Shown piece by piece: positions 1 through 6,955 of a DNA stretch of 12,246 nt. The DNA is taken from the NCBI GenBank assembly GCA_002404095.1, contig DHJA01000175.1:1-12246 (forward strand), written 5' to 3'. The first letter of the stretch is position 1. Each line of letters starts with the position of its first letter. Below the pieces are notes generated by a model. The model was not told the origin of the DNA and made no database searches. It saw nothing but the letters and a program-made list of their open reading frames with translations. Position numbers and translations under genes: made by a program. This DNA comes from Planctomycetaceae bacterium UBA4732 (lineage in GTDB: Bacteria; Planctomycetota; Planctomycetia; Gemmatales; Gemmataceae).

Positions 1-18
1 CCTTACGGTCGCGGCTCG
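1..18 (-). repeat. REP-like repeat copy, truncated by the window edge
   Basis: Read on the minus strand this is the core CGAGCCGCGACCGT followed by AAGG, the same core found near 2464, 2646, 8116 and 8184. The 5' part of any inverted partner would lie outside the window. No minus-strand gene ends here, so this copy looks purely intergenic. Confidence 0.7.
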
Positions 19-27
19 TCGATGGCA

Positions 28-45
28 CCCCGCAACGGGGGTTTT
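28..45 (+). terminator. Possible weak intrinsic terminator for an upstream gene
   Basis: CCCCG and CGGGG form a 5-bp GC-only stem around a CAA loop, followed by GTTTT. It is short, and the T run overlaps the -35 box of the promoter called next to it. It could end transcription from a gene left of the window, or be chance. Confidence 0.25.
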
Positions 46-73
46 GACTCCGGCAAGCTCTCTCCCCTACAAT
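44..73 (+). promoter_or_regulatory. Sigma70-type promoter of the glycosyltransferase gene
   Basis: TTGACT (44-49) and TACAAT (68-73) are separated by 18 nt. Each box matches five of six consensus bases. Transcription would begin near 80, leaving a leader of about 44 nt before the ATG at 124. This is the best promoter-like pair I found in the window. Confidence 0.55.
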
Positions 74-123
74 GAAGGAGCGAAGAAGAGATAACCCTAC
101 TCTCTTGCGGAGAGCCGGTAGCC

Positions 124-888
124 ATGCGCGTCCTTACCGCCATTCCCGTTTACAATGAAGAGCGCTCCGTGGAGGCAGTCCTTCACGAAGTTCGCCGTTA
201 CAGTCCGCATATCCTCGTCGTCAACGACGGCTCGACCGACGGAACGCCTGAGAAACTGGCGGGTGAATCGGGGATCGAGATCATTACCCACGCGAAAAAT
301 AGTGGCTACGGTGCGGCCCTCGTTTCCGCGTTCAACTACACTCTGCGGCACGACTACGACGTGTTGGTGACGATGGATTGCGACGGGCAGCATGAGCCGT
401 CGCGCATAGCCGTTCTTCTCGAAGCGATCCACGACGCCGACATCGTATCCGGCAGCCGTTACCTGCGCGACTTCCGCCAGGACTCTGTGGCGCCGCACGA
501 CCGCCGCTATATCAATCAACAGATTACGTCGGAGTTGAACGACCGATACGGGCTTCAGATCACCGACGCCTTTTGCGGTTTCAAGGCGTACCGCCGCGAA
601 GCGCTCGAAAAACTGCACATCACCGAAACCAGCTGGGGGATGCCGTTACAGTTGTGGGTGCAAGCGGCGCGGGCCGGCCTGCGCGTCAAGGAAGTGGGCG
701 TACCGCGACTCTATCTCGATCCCAAGCGTGCCTTCGGCGGCGTCTTCGACGACGCTTCGGAACGCTTGGCGTACTACCATCGAGTGATCGCCGCCGCCGA
801 GGCCGAAGCGGTCCCGTGCGTGGCCGCGCCCATTGCCACGACCGCCCCATGTTCCTTTGGAGTGCTGTCTAAGAGGAATTGTCGGTGA
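124..888 (+). CDS. Family 2 glycosyltransferase, DPM1/polyprenyl-phosphate type
   Basis: A GT-A fold glycosyltransferase of 254 residues, probably moving a sugar from a nucleotide donor to a lipid-phosphate or other acceptor at the inner face of the membrane. The N-terminus has the family 2 start (IPVYNEE, residues 7-13) and the donor-site NDGSTDGT (34-41). The metal-binding DxD is in MDCDGQHEP (D85 and D87, Q89-H90), and a DAFCGFKAYR segment (148-157) lies where acceptor-side residues sit in dolichyl-phosphate mannose synthase-like proteins. There is no membrane helix, unlike many bacterial DPM1-like enzymes, and the last 25-30 residues are a variable alanine-rich tail. GGAG at 109-112 lies 11 nt before the ATG, a rather long spacing. 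Its TGA overlaps the GTG of the next gene, so the two are probably made together. The fold is secure; donor and acceptor are unknown. Confidence 0.88.
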   Translation: MRVLTAIPVYNEERSVEAVLHEVRRYSPHILVVNDGSTDGTPEKLAGESGIEIITHAKNSGYGAALVSAFNYTLRHDYDVLVTMDCDGQHEPSRIAVLLEAIHDADIVSGSRYLRDFRQDSVAPHDRRYINQQITSELNDRYGLQITDAFCGFKAYRREALEKLHITETSWGMPLQLWVQAARAGLRVKEVGVPRLYLDPKRAFGGVFDDASERLAYYHRVIAAAEAEAVPCVAAPIATTAPCSFGVLSKRNCR

Positions 889-2456
889 GCATTCGCGTCG
901 TACCGCGTGCTCCCGCTGAGGACGGCGCCGTGACGGCCGAGCCGCCGTTGCGAGAGGTTGGACGCTTGGTGGCGTCCAATCGCCTTCGCATGCGCAGGGA
1001 CGGACGTAGTTTGAGCGGCCGTTCCTGGAGCGAAGTGCAGAGCCGCGCTCGCACAGCCGCTGTTGACGCCGCACGCCAATACATGGGCCGGCGCGGGGAA
1101 CCCGTGCCCGACCCCGACGGCCTTGAACTCATTATGGCGGGGCATCAGCCCGAGCTGTTTCATCCGGGCGTGTGGGTGAAAAACTTCGCCCTCAACGGCC
1201 TGGCCCGCCGTCACGGCCTGACGGCGCTTAATCTCATCGTCGATAATGATACGGTCAAGACGACCGCACTACGATTGCCTACCCCGGCGGCTGTGAAGTC
1301 GTCGCACCCCCACGCGGTTGCCGAACCGTTCGACCGTTGGTCGAGTGAAATCCCCTACGAAGAACGCCCTATACTCGATCCCGTAGTGTTCGCCGGATTC
1401 GCGGATCGCGCCGGCGCCGCAATGCGCGGGTGGGGCTACTCGCCGATGTTACCGGATTTCTGGGCCGAAGTGCGCCGCGAGGCGGAACAGACGCCCTTGC
1501 TAGGCGAGTGCTTCGCGGCCGCGCGGCGAACTTACGAACGTCGCTGGGGCTGCCACAACCTGGAATTGCCGGTGAGCGCCTTATGTCGGACGGAGCCGTT
1601 CGCGTGGTTCGCGTTTCACCTATTGGCCGAACTGCCCCGTTTTCACGCCGCCTACAACGCCGGGGTCCACGACTACCGTAAGCGCCACGGCATCCGCAGC
1701 CGCAACCATCCGGTGCCCGACCTGGCCGAAGAAGACGGCTGGTTGGAGGCGCCCTTCTGGGGCTGGCGGGCCGGCCCCACGCGCCGCGGCCGGCTCTTCG
1801 CACGTCCTCAAGCGGACGGTATTGCGCTCCGTATTGGCGATGAACTATGGCCGTCGTTGCCGAACAAAGACCCGGCGGCCGCCTGGATGGAGCGGGAACG
1901 TCAAGGATTCAAGGTGCGCAGCCGGGCGCTGACCAACACCCTATACGCTCGCTTGTTCCTCTCCGACCTGTTCATTCACGGCATCGGCGGCGGTAAGTAC
2001 GACGAGTTGACCGACGACCTCATTCGGCGTTTTTACGAGTGCGAACCGCCGGAATTTCTGGTGCTGTCGGCGACGCGGCTATTGCCGCTGCCGACGGCCT
2101 CGGTTCACTCCGAGGATCATGGCCGGTTAGCCCACGAGTTGCGCGATCTGTACTGGAATCCGCAACGACGCCTGCCGGCGAACGATGCGCGATTGTGGGA
2201 GTTAGCGGCTCGCAAATGGGAATGGATCGCACGGGAACCGACGGACGCCGCCGGCCGGCTCGAACGCTTCCTGGCCTTGCGCTCCGCGACTACGGTATTG
2301 CGCGACCCACTTAAGGAGAATGAGGAACGGCTGCGCCAGGAATTGGCCGCGACCGATCAACGGCTTGAAGCCAACGCGGTCTTGCGCCGGCGCGACTACG
2401 CCTTTTGTTTATACCCCGAAGAGACGTTGCGGCCGTTTTGCACGCAATTTTTGTAA
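885..2456 (+). CDS. Conserved-looking protein of unknown function, 523 aa
   Basis: I do not recognise a named family. I chose the GTG at 885 because AAGAGGA (871-877) lies 7 nt upstream and GTGA overlaps the previous gene's stop; the in-frame TTG at 879 would sit only 1 nt from that site. The protein looks soluble and rich in arginine and tryptophan, with no signal peptide or membrane helix. Conspicuous blocks are MAGHQPELFHPGVWVKNFA (residues 84-102), LIVDNDTVKTT (117-127), SRALTNTLYARLFLSDLF (346-363) directly followed by IHGIGGGKYDELTDD (364-378), and a C-terminal RRRDYAFCLYPEE (501-513). The GHQ block followed by a hydrophobic strand and acidic residues, and the later R-x-L-T/GG block, faintly recall the layout of BshC, the cysteine-adding enzyme of bacillithiol synthesis. 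That link is a guess from memory. Coupling to the glycosyltransferase suggests a role on the same substrate. Confidence 0.85.
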   Translation: MSIRVVPRAPAEDGAVTAEPPLREVGRLVASNRLRMRRDGRSLSGRSWSEVQSRARTAAVDAARQYMGRRGEPVPDPDGLELIMAGHQPELFHPGVWVKNFALNGLARRHGLTALNLIVDNDTVKTTALRLPTPAAVKSSHPHAVAEPFDRWSSEIPYEERPILDPVVFAGFADRAGAAMRGWGYSPMLPDFWAEVRREAEQTPLLGECFAAARRTYERRWGCHNLELPVSALCRTEPFAWFAFHLLAELPRFHAAYNAGVHDYRKRHGIRSRNHPVPDLAEEDGWLEAPFWGWRAGPTRRGRLFARPQADGIALRIGDELWPSLPNKDPAAAWMERERQGFKVRSRALTNTLYARLFLSDLFIHGIGGGKYDELTDDLIRRFYECEPPEFLVLSATRLLPLPTASVHSEDHGRLAHELRDLYWNPQRRLPANDARLWELAARKWEWIAREPTDAAGRLERFLALRSATTVLRDPLKENEERLRQELAATDQRLEANAVLRRRDYAFCLYPEETLRPFCTQFL

Positions 2457-2463
2457 GGGCTAA

Positions 2464-2647
2464 CGAGCCGCGACCGTAACAATACTTTCAAAAAGTACTC
2501 CTCACGCTCCGCGTGAGGAACGGCGAGCGGAGCGTAAGGGGTACATTCTGGGCGTTCGTTGTTCCTCACGCGGAGCGTGAGGAGTACTTTTTGAAAGTAC
2601 TGGTAAGGAAGCGGTTTTCGCCCCGCTCCCTTACGGCCGCAACTCGG
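2464..2647. repeat. REP-like inverted pair, split by an inserted palindromic element
   Basis: The left half is the core at 2464-2479, resuming at 2607-2614 (GAAGCGG segment) beyond the inserted element. The right half is 2623-2647 in inverse orientation. With 2480-2602 and one GTAA removed, the left half becomes a 24-nt repeat facing the right half across an 8-nt loop (TTTTCGCC), with four mismatches. This is the same architecture as the intact pair at 8116-8184. The right half overlaps the last codons and stop of the histidine kinase gene. Confidence 0.65.
2480..2602. mobile_element. 123-bp palindromic MITE-like element flanked by GTAA
   Basis: Arms 2480-2521 and 2561-2602 are inverted copies matching at 41 of 42 positions, the mismatch being the third base from the outer end. 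Each arm itself contains two hairpins: AGTACTTT/AAAGTACT around CAA (first base pair altered in the left arm) and CCTCACGC/GCGTGAGG around TCC. The 39-nt centre holds a third, diverged copy of part of the arm (2527-2544 matches 2570-2587 at 16 of 18). GTAA occurs directly outside both ends (2476-2479 and 2603-2606), as expected for a 4-bp target-site duplication. It has no coding capacity, so a transposase would have to act from elsewhere. It lies between convergent genes and could also act as a two-way transcription stop. Confidence 0.6.
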
Positions 2648-4898
2648 CCAGCAGTTGCACAAGCGCGGCGTAGTCCACCGGCTTGACCAGATGGTTGTCG
2701 AACCCCGCCTGTTTCGACTTGCGGCGGTCCTCTTCCTGACCCCAGCCGGTCAGCGCCACCAACGCCATCTTCCGGCCCCACGGCTGTTGGCGGATCTGGT
2801 GAGCCGCCTCGTAACCGTTCAGCTTCGGTAGGCCAATGTCGAGCAGGACCACCTCGGGCCGGAACGTCTCCGCCGCCGCCACGGCCGCCTCGCCGTCGTG
2901 GGCCGTCTGGACTTCGTGCCCGGTGATCCCCAGCAGCATGGCGAGGGATTCGGCTGAGTCCAGGTTGTCGTCCACCACGAGAATGCGTCGCTTCACCAGG
3001 GCTGGCTTCTTCCCGTTGTCGGCCTCTCGCGTCGGCCGAGGTCGAGACGGCGCGGCGACGACCGGCAGGCGCACGACGAACTCGCTGCCCCGACCGAGGC
3101 CGACGCTTTGAGCGACCACCGTGCCGCCGTGCATCTCCACCAGATTTTTCACCAGCGTCAGGCCGATGCCCAGGCCGCCTTGCGACCGCTCCAACGAATG
3201 ATCGACCTGCGTGAACAAGTCGAAGATGTGGGGGAGCTGGTCGGGCGCAACGCCGATGCCGTCGTCGCGCACGCGGATAACGGCTTCCTCGGGGGATTGG
3301 CGCCCCTCGCTCGCCAACTCGGCCGTCAGCCAGACGTGGCCGCCGCGATTGTTGTACTTGGAGGCGTTGTTGAGAAGGTTGCCGAAGATCTGCGCCAGCC
3401 GAGTCGGGTCCGCCTCCAGGTAGATCGGTTCCGACGGCAGCGACACCGCCAACTCCTGCTCACTGTCCCGGAACTGATGCTCGGCCGACTCCGCCGCCCC
3501 CGTCAGGACGGGCACCAGCTCCACCGGCTCTTTCCGCAGTTGAACCTTGCCCTGGTTGATGCGGGAAACGTCGAGCAAGTCGTCGATCAACCGGGTCATG
3601 TTCTGAATCTGCCGCTCCATCATGTCCCGCGCCCGCGCGATCGCCTCCGGGTCGGCGGCGCCGGTCTTCAGCACTAGCACGGCGTTGTGGAGCGGGGCCA
3701 GCGGGTTGCGCAACTCATGGGCCAGCATCGCCAAGAACTCATCCTTGCGGTGGTCGGTCGCCGACAACTCGGCGGCGTACTGCCGCAATTGGTTCGCCTG
3801 CCGCTTCCGCTCCGTGACGTCTTCAAGAGCGAGCAAGATCGACGGAGCGCGGTCGCCTTCCTGGACAAGTCGGCGGCCGTTGAGCAGCATGGTCTTTTTG
3901 CCGATGTGCTCGAACTCGTGCTCCACCTCGAATTCCTCAACCTTGATGGCCTGGGGCAAAATCTCCTCCAGGAGCCGGCGCAACTCGGGGATGTTCCACT
4001 GGCCGTTGCCGAGGTCGTACAGAAGACGGCCGATCGTTTCCTCGGGCGCGGCGCGGTAGGTCTCGTAGAACGAACGGCTGGCGGTCAGCACGCGCAGATT
4101 CTTGTCCAGCACGAGGAGCGGTTCGCGCACGGTGGCCACGATGCTCTCGGTGTAGGCGAGGTTCTGCCGCAGGAGTTCTGTGCTGTCCCACAGCGCCGCC
4201 TCGGCCTTCTGCGCCTGCTCGGTCAACTCGTGCTGGCGGACCGAGGAGACCAGCAGTGCCTGGTTCATCTCGCGCATGGCTTGCTGGGCTTCCTGGCGCT
4301 TATGGGTTTGCTCTCTGAACGCGTGCAATTGCTCCACAGCTTGGTAGGCGGTCGAGGCGAACGTGCCCAGGCTCACGAGCATCCGCAGGTCTTCGCTGTC
4401 GAACTTGCGGCGATCGTCATGCGCGATCGCCCAGATCGTGCCGACCGCTTTCCCCTCGACATAGAAAGGAACCAGCAGGCACTCTTCGACCGGAGGCGTC
4501 ACCGGCAGGAAATAGGTGTAGCGCCGCTCGAAGTGTCTGAACAACAGCGGACAGTCGCGATCGAGCACGTCGCCGCACGGGCTGAAGTCACGCGGCGTGC
4601 CGCCGCCGATGTGCGGCTTCCACACGCCGGCGATCGCCGGCCAGTGGAACCCTTCTCCATCTTCCGTCACGAGGCTGATCCCGGCCGAGTCGGCCCGGAA
4701 CACCTCCAGGATCGTGTCGGCCAACGCCTGAAGAATGGTGCGCGGCGAATCGGCCAACGCCTGTGCCAGCGAACCCAGCGCACGGCTCTCCCTCTCATAG
4801 TCCGGCGGACGCGATGGCCGGCGGTTCAACTCCTCGGTGCAAAGAACCGATTCCAACGCCGGCAGCGTCGGCGCTACTCCTGATGGAGCGCTATTCAT
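2631..4898 (-). CDS. Hybrid sensor histidine kinase, GAF-PAS-HisKA-HATPase-REC
   Basis: A 755-residue cytoplasmic sensor kinase with no membrane helix. Approximate domains: GAF 45-190, a helical linker 190-245, PAS 248-365 ending in the usual DVTERK, HisKA with the phosphorylated histidine in MLAHELRNPL (H394), and HATPase 497-612 with N-box FGNLLNNASKY, DDGIGV and GLGIGL. A receiver domain (637-755) has acidic DD643-644, phospho-acceptor D687 in LLDIGLP, T717 and K739. Phosphate can thus pass from H394 to D687 within one chain, with output through an unseen phosphotransfer partner, or with the receiver tuning the kinase. The ATG overlaps the last 8 nt of the KaiC-like gene, and AAGGAG lies 6 nt before it, so translation is coupled. 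The final residues LRP and the stop fall inside a REP-like repeat. Domain calls are firm; the signal sensed is unknown. Confidence 0.93.
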   Translation of the reverse strand: MNSAPSGVAPTLPALESVLCTEELNRRPSRPPDYERESRALGSLAQALADSPRTILQALADTILEVFRADSAGISLVTEDGEGFHWPAIAGVWKPHIGGGTPRDFSPCGDVLDRDCPLLFRHFERRYTYFLPVTPPVEECLLVPFYVEGKAVGTIWAIAHDDRRKFDSEDLRMLVSLGTFASTAYQAVEQLHAFREQTHKRQEAQQAMREMNQALLVSSVRQHELTEQAQKAEAALWDSTELLRQNLAYTESIVATVREPLLVLDKNLRVLTASRSFYETYRAAPEETIGRLLYDLGNGQWNIPELRRLLEEILPQAIKVEEFEVEHEFEHIGKKTMLLNGRRLVQEGDRAPSILLALEDVTERKRQANQLRQYAAELSATDHRKDEFLAMLAHELRNPLAPLHNAVLVLKTGAADPEAIARARDMMERQIQNMTRLIDDLLDVSRINQGKVQLRKEPVELVPVLTGAAESAEHQFRDSEQELAVSLPSEPIYLEADPTRLAQIFGNLLNNASKYNNRGGHVWLTAELASEGRQSPEEAVIRVRDDGIGVAPDQLPHIFDLFTQVDHSLERSQGGLGIGLTLVKNLVEMHGGTVVAQSVGLGRGSEFVVRLPVVAAPSRPRPTREADNGKKPALVKRRILVVDDNLDSAESLAMLLGITGHEVQTAHDGEAAVAAAETFRPEVVLLDIGLPKLNGYEAAHQIRQQPWGRKMALVALTGWGQEEDRRKSKQAGFDNHLVKPVDYAALVQLLAELRP

Positions 4899-6471
4899 TG
4901 GGCTCTCCTTCAGCCTCGGGGTGCAGCGGCGGAACGCCAGCGGACTGAACCAACCACGGGCCGGGGATGCCGCTGGTCAGGGCGCGGTAGCCCCGCATCG
5001 GTTCGCCGATCGCCAGGCCCTTGGAAGTGACCTCGTAGGCGCACATGTCGATCGAGTGCTTGCTGCGGCGCATCTTCACCACCATCATGAGTTTGCGCAA
5101 TTGCCCGTTGATTGAGGCGTAGCGCAGGCGCAGGATGTCGTCGGCCAGGAATGAGATGGTGAAGTTGCTCAGGCCCATCGAGGTGAAGTTCTCCTCGACC
5201 TCGACGGTGCTGACGATGGTCACGCCCAGCCGCGTGAGCGCCCCGATCATCCTGTAAAGCGATTCTCGAAAATCGGTGCGGAAGTCGGGGGCCAGCGCCA
5301 TCTCGAAGCCGACCAGCGAGTCGATGACCAGGCGCTTGCAGCCGATCTCCTTGACCGCGTTGACGATTTCGTGCACCGTCTCATCCACCGAAAGGTCCAG
5401 CGGCCTCAGGTAAATGAGCTTGAGCGAGCCGTCCTTTAGGTTCTTTTTGAGGTCGTAGCCGAACGAGGCTGCCCGCTGCATGAACTCGTTGGGAAGCTCT
5501 TCAAACATGGCGACGATGCCCGGCTCGGTCCCGCCCGGCCCCGGCCCCCCCGTTTGATGCAGGCCCTCGGCGATGAACTGGATGCCGAGCACGGTTTTGC
5601 CCGCTCCCGAGGGTCCGGCCACGAGCAGGCTGTCGCCTTCGGGGATGCCGCCGCCCATGATCGCATCGAGTTTTGGGATGCCGGTGGAAAGACGCCGCCG
5701 GCCCTTGACGTGTTCTGATTTATTATCGGTGAGGCCGAAGGTGCGCGGGAAGGTTTGCAGGCCGGCGTCGGTGATGCGGAAGGTGTGCAGACCGGGCACG
5801 GATTCCTGGCCGCGCAGCTTGATGACCTGCATCTTGCGCACGATCGAGTTGCGCGCGATGTTCTGCTGGAGCCAGAACAGCCCGTCGGCCACGGTGAAGA
5901 CCGGGTTGTCGCGCACCTCGCCGTCGACGTACTCGCCGATCAGGAACGTGGTGGCCTGCCAACTGGCCAGGTGGATCGCCAGGCTCTGGACGAAGCCCTG
6001 GAGCTCCATTTCGCCCACGGTGTTCAGCGCCTTGCGCGCCACGGTGCGGAACGTGTCCACCACGACGATGCCCGCCTTGGACGCCTCGACCTCCTTGATG
6101 ATGGCATCGAGGACCGCGCCGAGATCCTTGTCCAGGACGATCTGGCTGAGGTTGATGAAGCGGATCGCTCCGTCCATCTTGGCATCGTCGAAAAACGTGA
6201 ACTGCTGCTGGTAGCGCAGCATCTTGATGGGCGGCTCGCCCAGCACGGTGAAGTACAGCGCCGGCCGCTCTGGGGTGGCGTTGGCGAAAATGATCTGGTG
6301 CGCCAGCGTGGTCTTGCCGCTTCCGGGAGCGCCGGCGATGATGTTGAAGGAGTACTCGGGCAAGCCGCCGCCGAGGATTTCATCAAGGCCCGGCACGCCG
6401 GTCGGCAGTTGCCGAATGGGCACTCGATCCTTGCCTTGATCTTTTCCCTGATCTTTCCCTTCGGTGCTCAT
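4891..6471 (-). CDS. KaiC-like double RecA-fold ATPase
   Basis: A 526-residue protein with two KaiC/RadA-type ATPase domains, the size of cyanobacterial KaiC. Domain 1 (about 17-250) has Walker A GAPGSGKT (47-54) and a Walker B strand GIVVVDTF (134-141). Domain 2 (about 259-490) has GPSGAGKT (286-293), the catalytic pair E324-E325, and RLVIDSL (380-386). Both begin with the family's TGxPxLDxxxGGG(L/I)P signature. KaiC proteins form hexamers, and cyanobacterial KaiC autophosphorylates on S431 and T432. By eye alignment these correspond here to S440 and F441, and the domain 1 EE pair is reduced to G78-E79, so the cyanobacterial cycle is unlikely to run unchanged. An N-terminal GKD(Q/R) triplet repeat (residues 5-16) is probably disordered. 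It starts 3 nt after the upstream gene's stop, with a weak GAGG site. A signalling role with the kinase is inferred from the operon. Confidence 0.92.
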   Translation of the reverse strand: MSTEGKDQGKDQGKDRVPIRQLPTGVPGLDEILGGGLPEYSFNIIAGAPGSGKTTLAHQIIFANATPERPALYFTVLGEPPIKMLRYQQQFTFFDDAKMDGAIRFINLSQIVLDKDLGAVLDAIIKEVEASKAGIVVVDTFRTVARKALNTVGEMELQGFVQSLAIHLASWQATTFLIGEYVDGEVRDNPVFTVADGLFWLQQNIARNSIVRKMQVIKLRGQESVPGLHTFRITDAGLQTFPRTFGLTDNKSEHVKGRRRLSTGIPKLDAIMGGGIPEGDSLLVAGPSGAGKTVLGIQFIAEGLHQTGGPGPGGTEPGIVAMFEELPNEFMQRAASFGYDLKKNLKDGSLKLIYLRPLDLSVDETVHEIVNAVKEIGCKRLVIDSLVGFEMALAPDFRTDFRESLYRMIGALTRLGVTIVSTVEVEENFTSMGLSNFTISFLADDILRLRYASINGQLRKLMMVVKMRRSKHSIDMCAYEVTSKGLAIGEPMRGYRALTSGIPGPWLVQSAGVPPLHPEAEGEPNE

Positions 6472-6474
6472 TAA

Positions 6475-6903
6475 TCAGCCTCGATTTCTTGAATGCTGTT
6501 CGTCCAGGGGGGCGTCGGACCAAGCCTCGCGCACCAGCTTCAGCGTGAGGGGTGCGCCGATGAAAGTCTCCAGCAGCCCGAGCAAATGGGCGGTGATCGC
6601 GACTGCCGCCTCGGGTCCACCGTTCGTCACACTAACTGCGAGCACTTCACAACCTTCCAGGGAGCCGTCGGGCTTGAGCTTTACGATTTGCAGTGAAGGG
6701 ACGTCCGAGCAGGCCAGAGCCAGCGCCCGCCGCAGGAGCGACGTGAAGCCGTCTGAACCGGCGAATCGTGTCAGGGAGATTTGCAGCTTCTCACAGACCC
6801 GCACCGCTTCATGCACGTGCGCACCGGTGGCGCTCTGGCTCGCCGCTTCCACAGCCAGCAATCGCCGTGCCCAGTCTCGCATCAATGCGGATGACATATC
6901 CAT
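6475..6903 (-). CDS. Small protein of unknown function, first gene of the KaiC-like operon
   Basis: A 142-residue soluble protein; I cannot assign a named family. The N-terminal 45 residues look helical and amphipathic (RDWARRLLAVEA, then VHEAVRVCEKLQISLTRF). A GSDGFTSLLRRALALA segment (49-64) follows, then two predicted strands (LQIVKLKPDG, CEVLAVSVTN), then a helix ending in LLGLLETFIGAPLTLKLV (107-124) and a polar tail. I recall similar short proteins with a GF-LL-RAL block and an FIG-LTL block ahead of sensor kinases in other bacteria, but cannot verify that here. The stop is 3 nt from the KaiC-like start, so it is very likely co-transcribed. The start is uncertain: ATG at 6903 and ATG at 6897 are both possible and neither has a clear Shine-Dalgarno site. 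An accessory or regulatory partner of the ATPase is the natural inference. Confidence 0.8.
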   Translation of the reverse strand: MDMSSALMRDWARRLLAVEAASQSATGAHVHEAVRVCEKLQISLTRFAGSDGFTSLLRRALALACSDVPSLQIVKLKPDGSLEGCEVLAVSVTNGGPEAAVAITAHLLGLLETFIGAPLTLKLVREAWSDAPLDEQHSRNRG

Positions 6904-6955
6904 GCAGGTTAGTCTATCAGATTTTGGTTTCAGGCCAGAGGCGAATAGACCGTCC

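Noticed and set aside
879..884. TTG start giving two extra residues to the unknown 523-aa protein
   Set aside because: Only 1 nt from the AAGAGGA ribosome site; the GTG at 885 has correct spacing and a GTGA overlap.
2457..2647. CRISPR-like repeats
   Set aside because: The repeats are inverted and nested, not a regularly spaced direct array, and no cas gene is present.
3687..4883. 398-codon plus-strand open frame opposite the histidine kinase
   Set aside because: Antisense shadow of a gene with unambiguous kinase motifs; no domain, ribosome site or promoter of its own.
6424..6459. Three 12-nt units coding GKD(Q/R) at the KaiC-like N-terminus as a phase-variable repeat
   Set aside because: Units are in frame (12 nt), so copy change would not shift the frame, and they differ from each other; noted only as a disordered tail.
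5755..6474. 239-codon plus-strand open frame opposite the KaiC-like gene
   Set aside because: Antisense shadow; rich in V, L, H and D as expected from the complement of the real coding frame.
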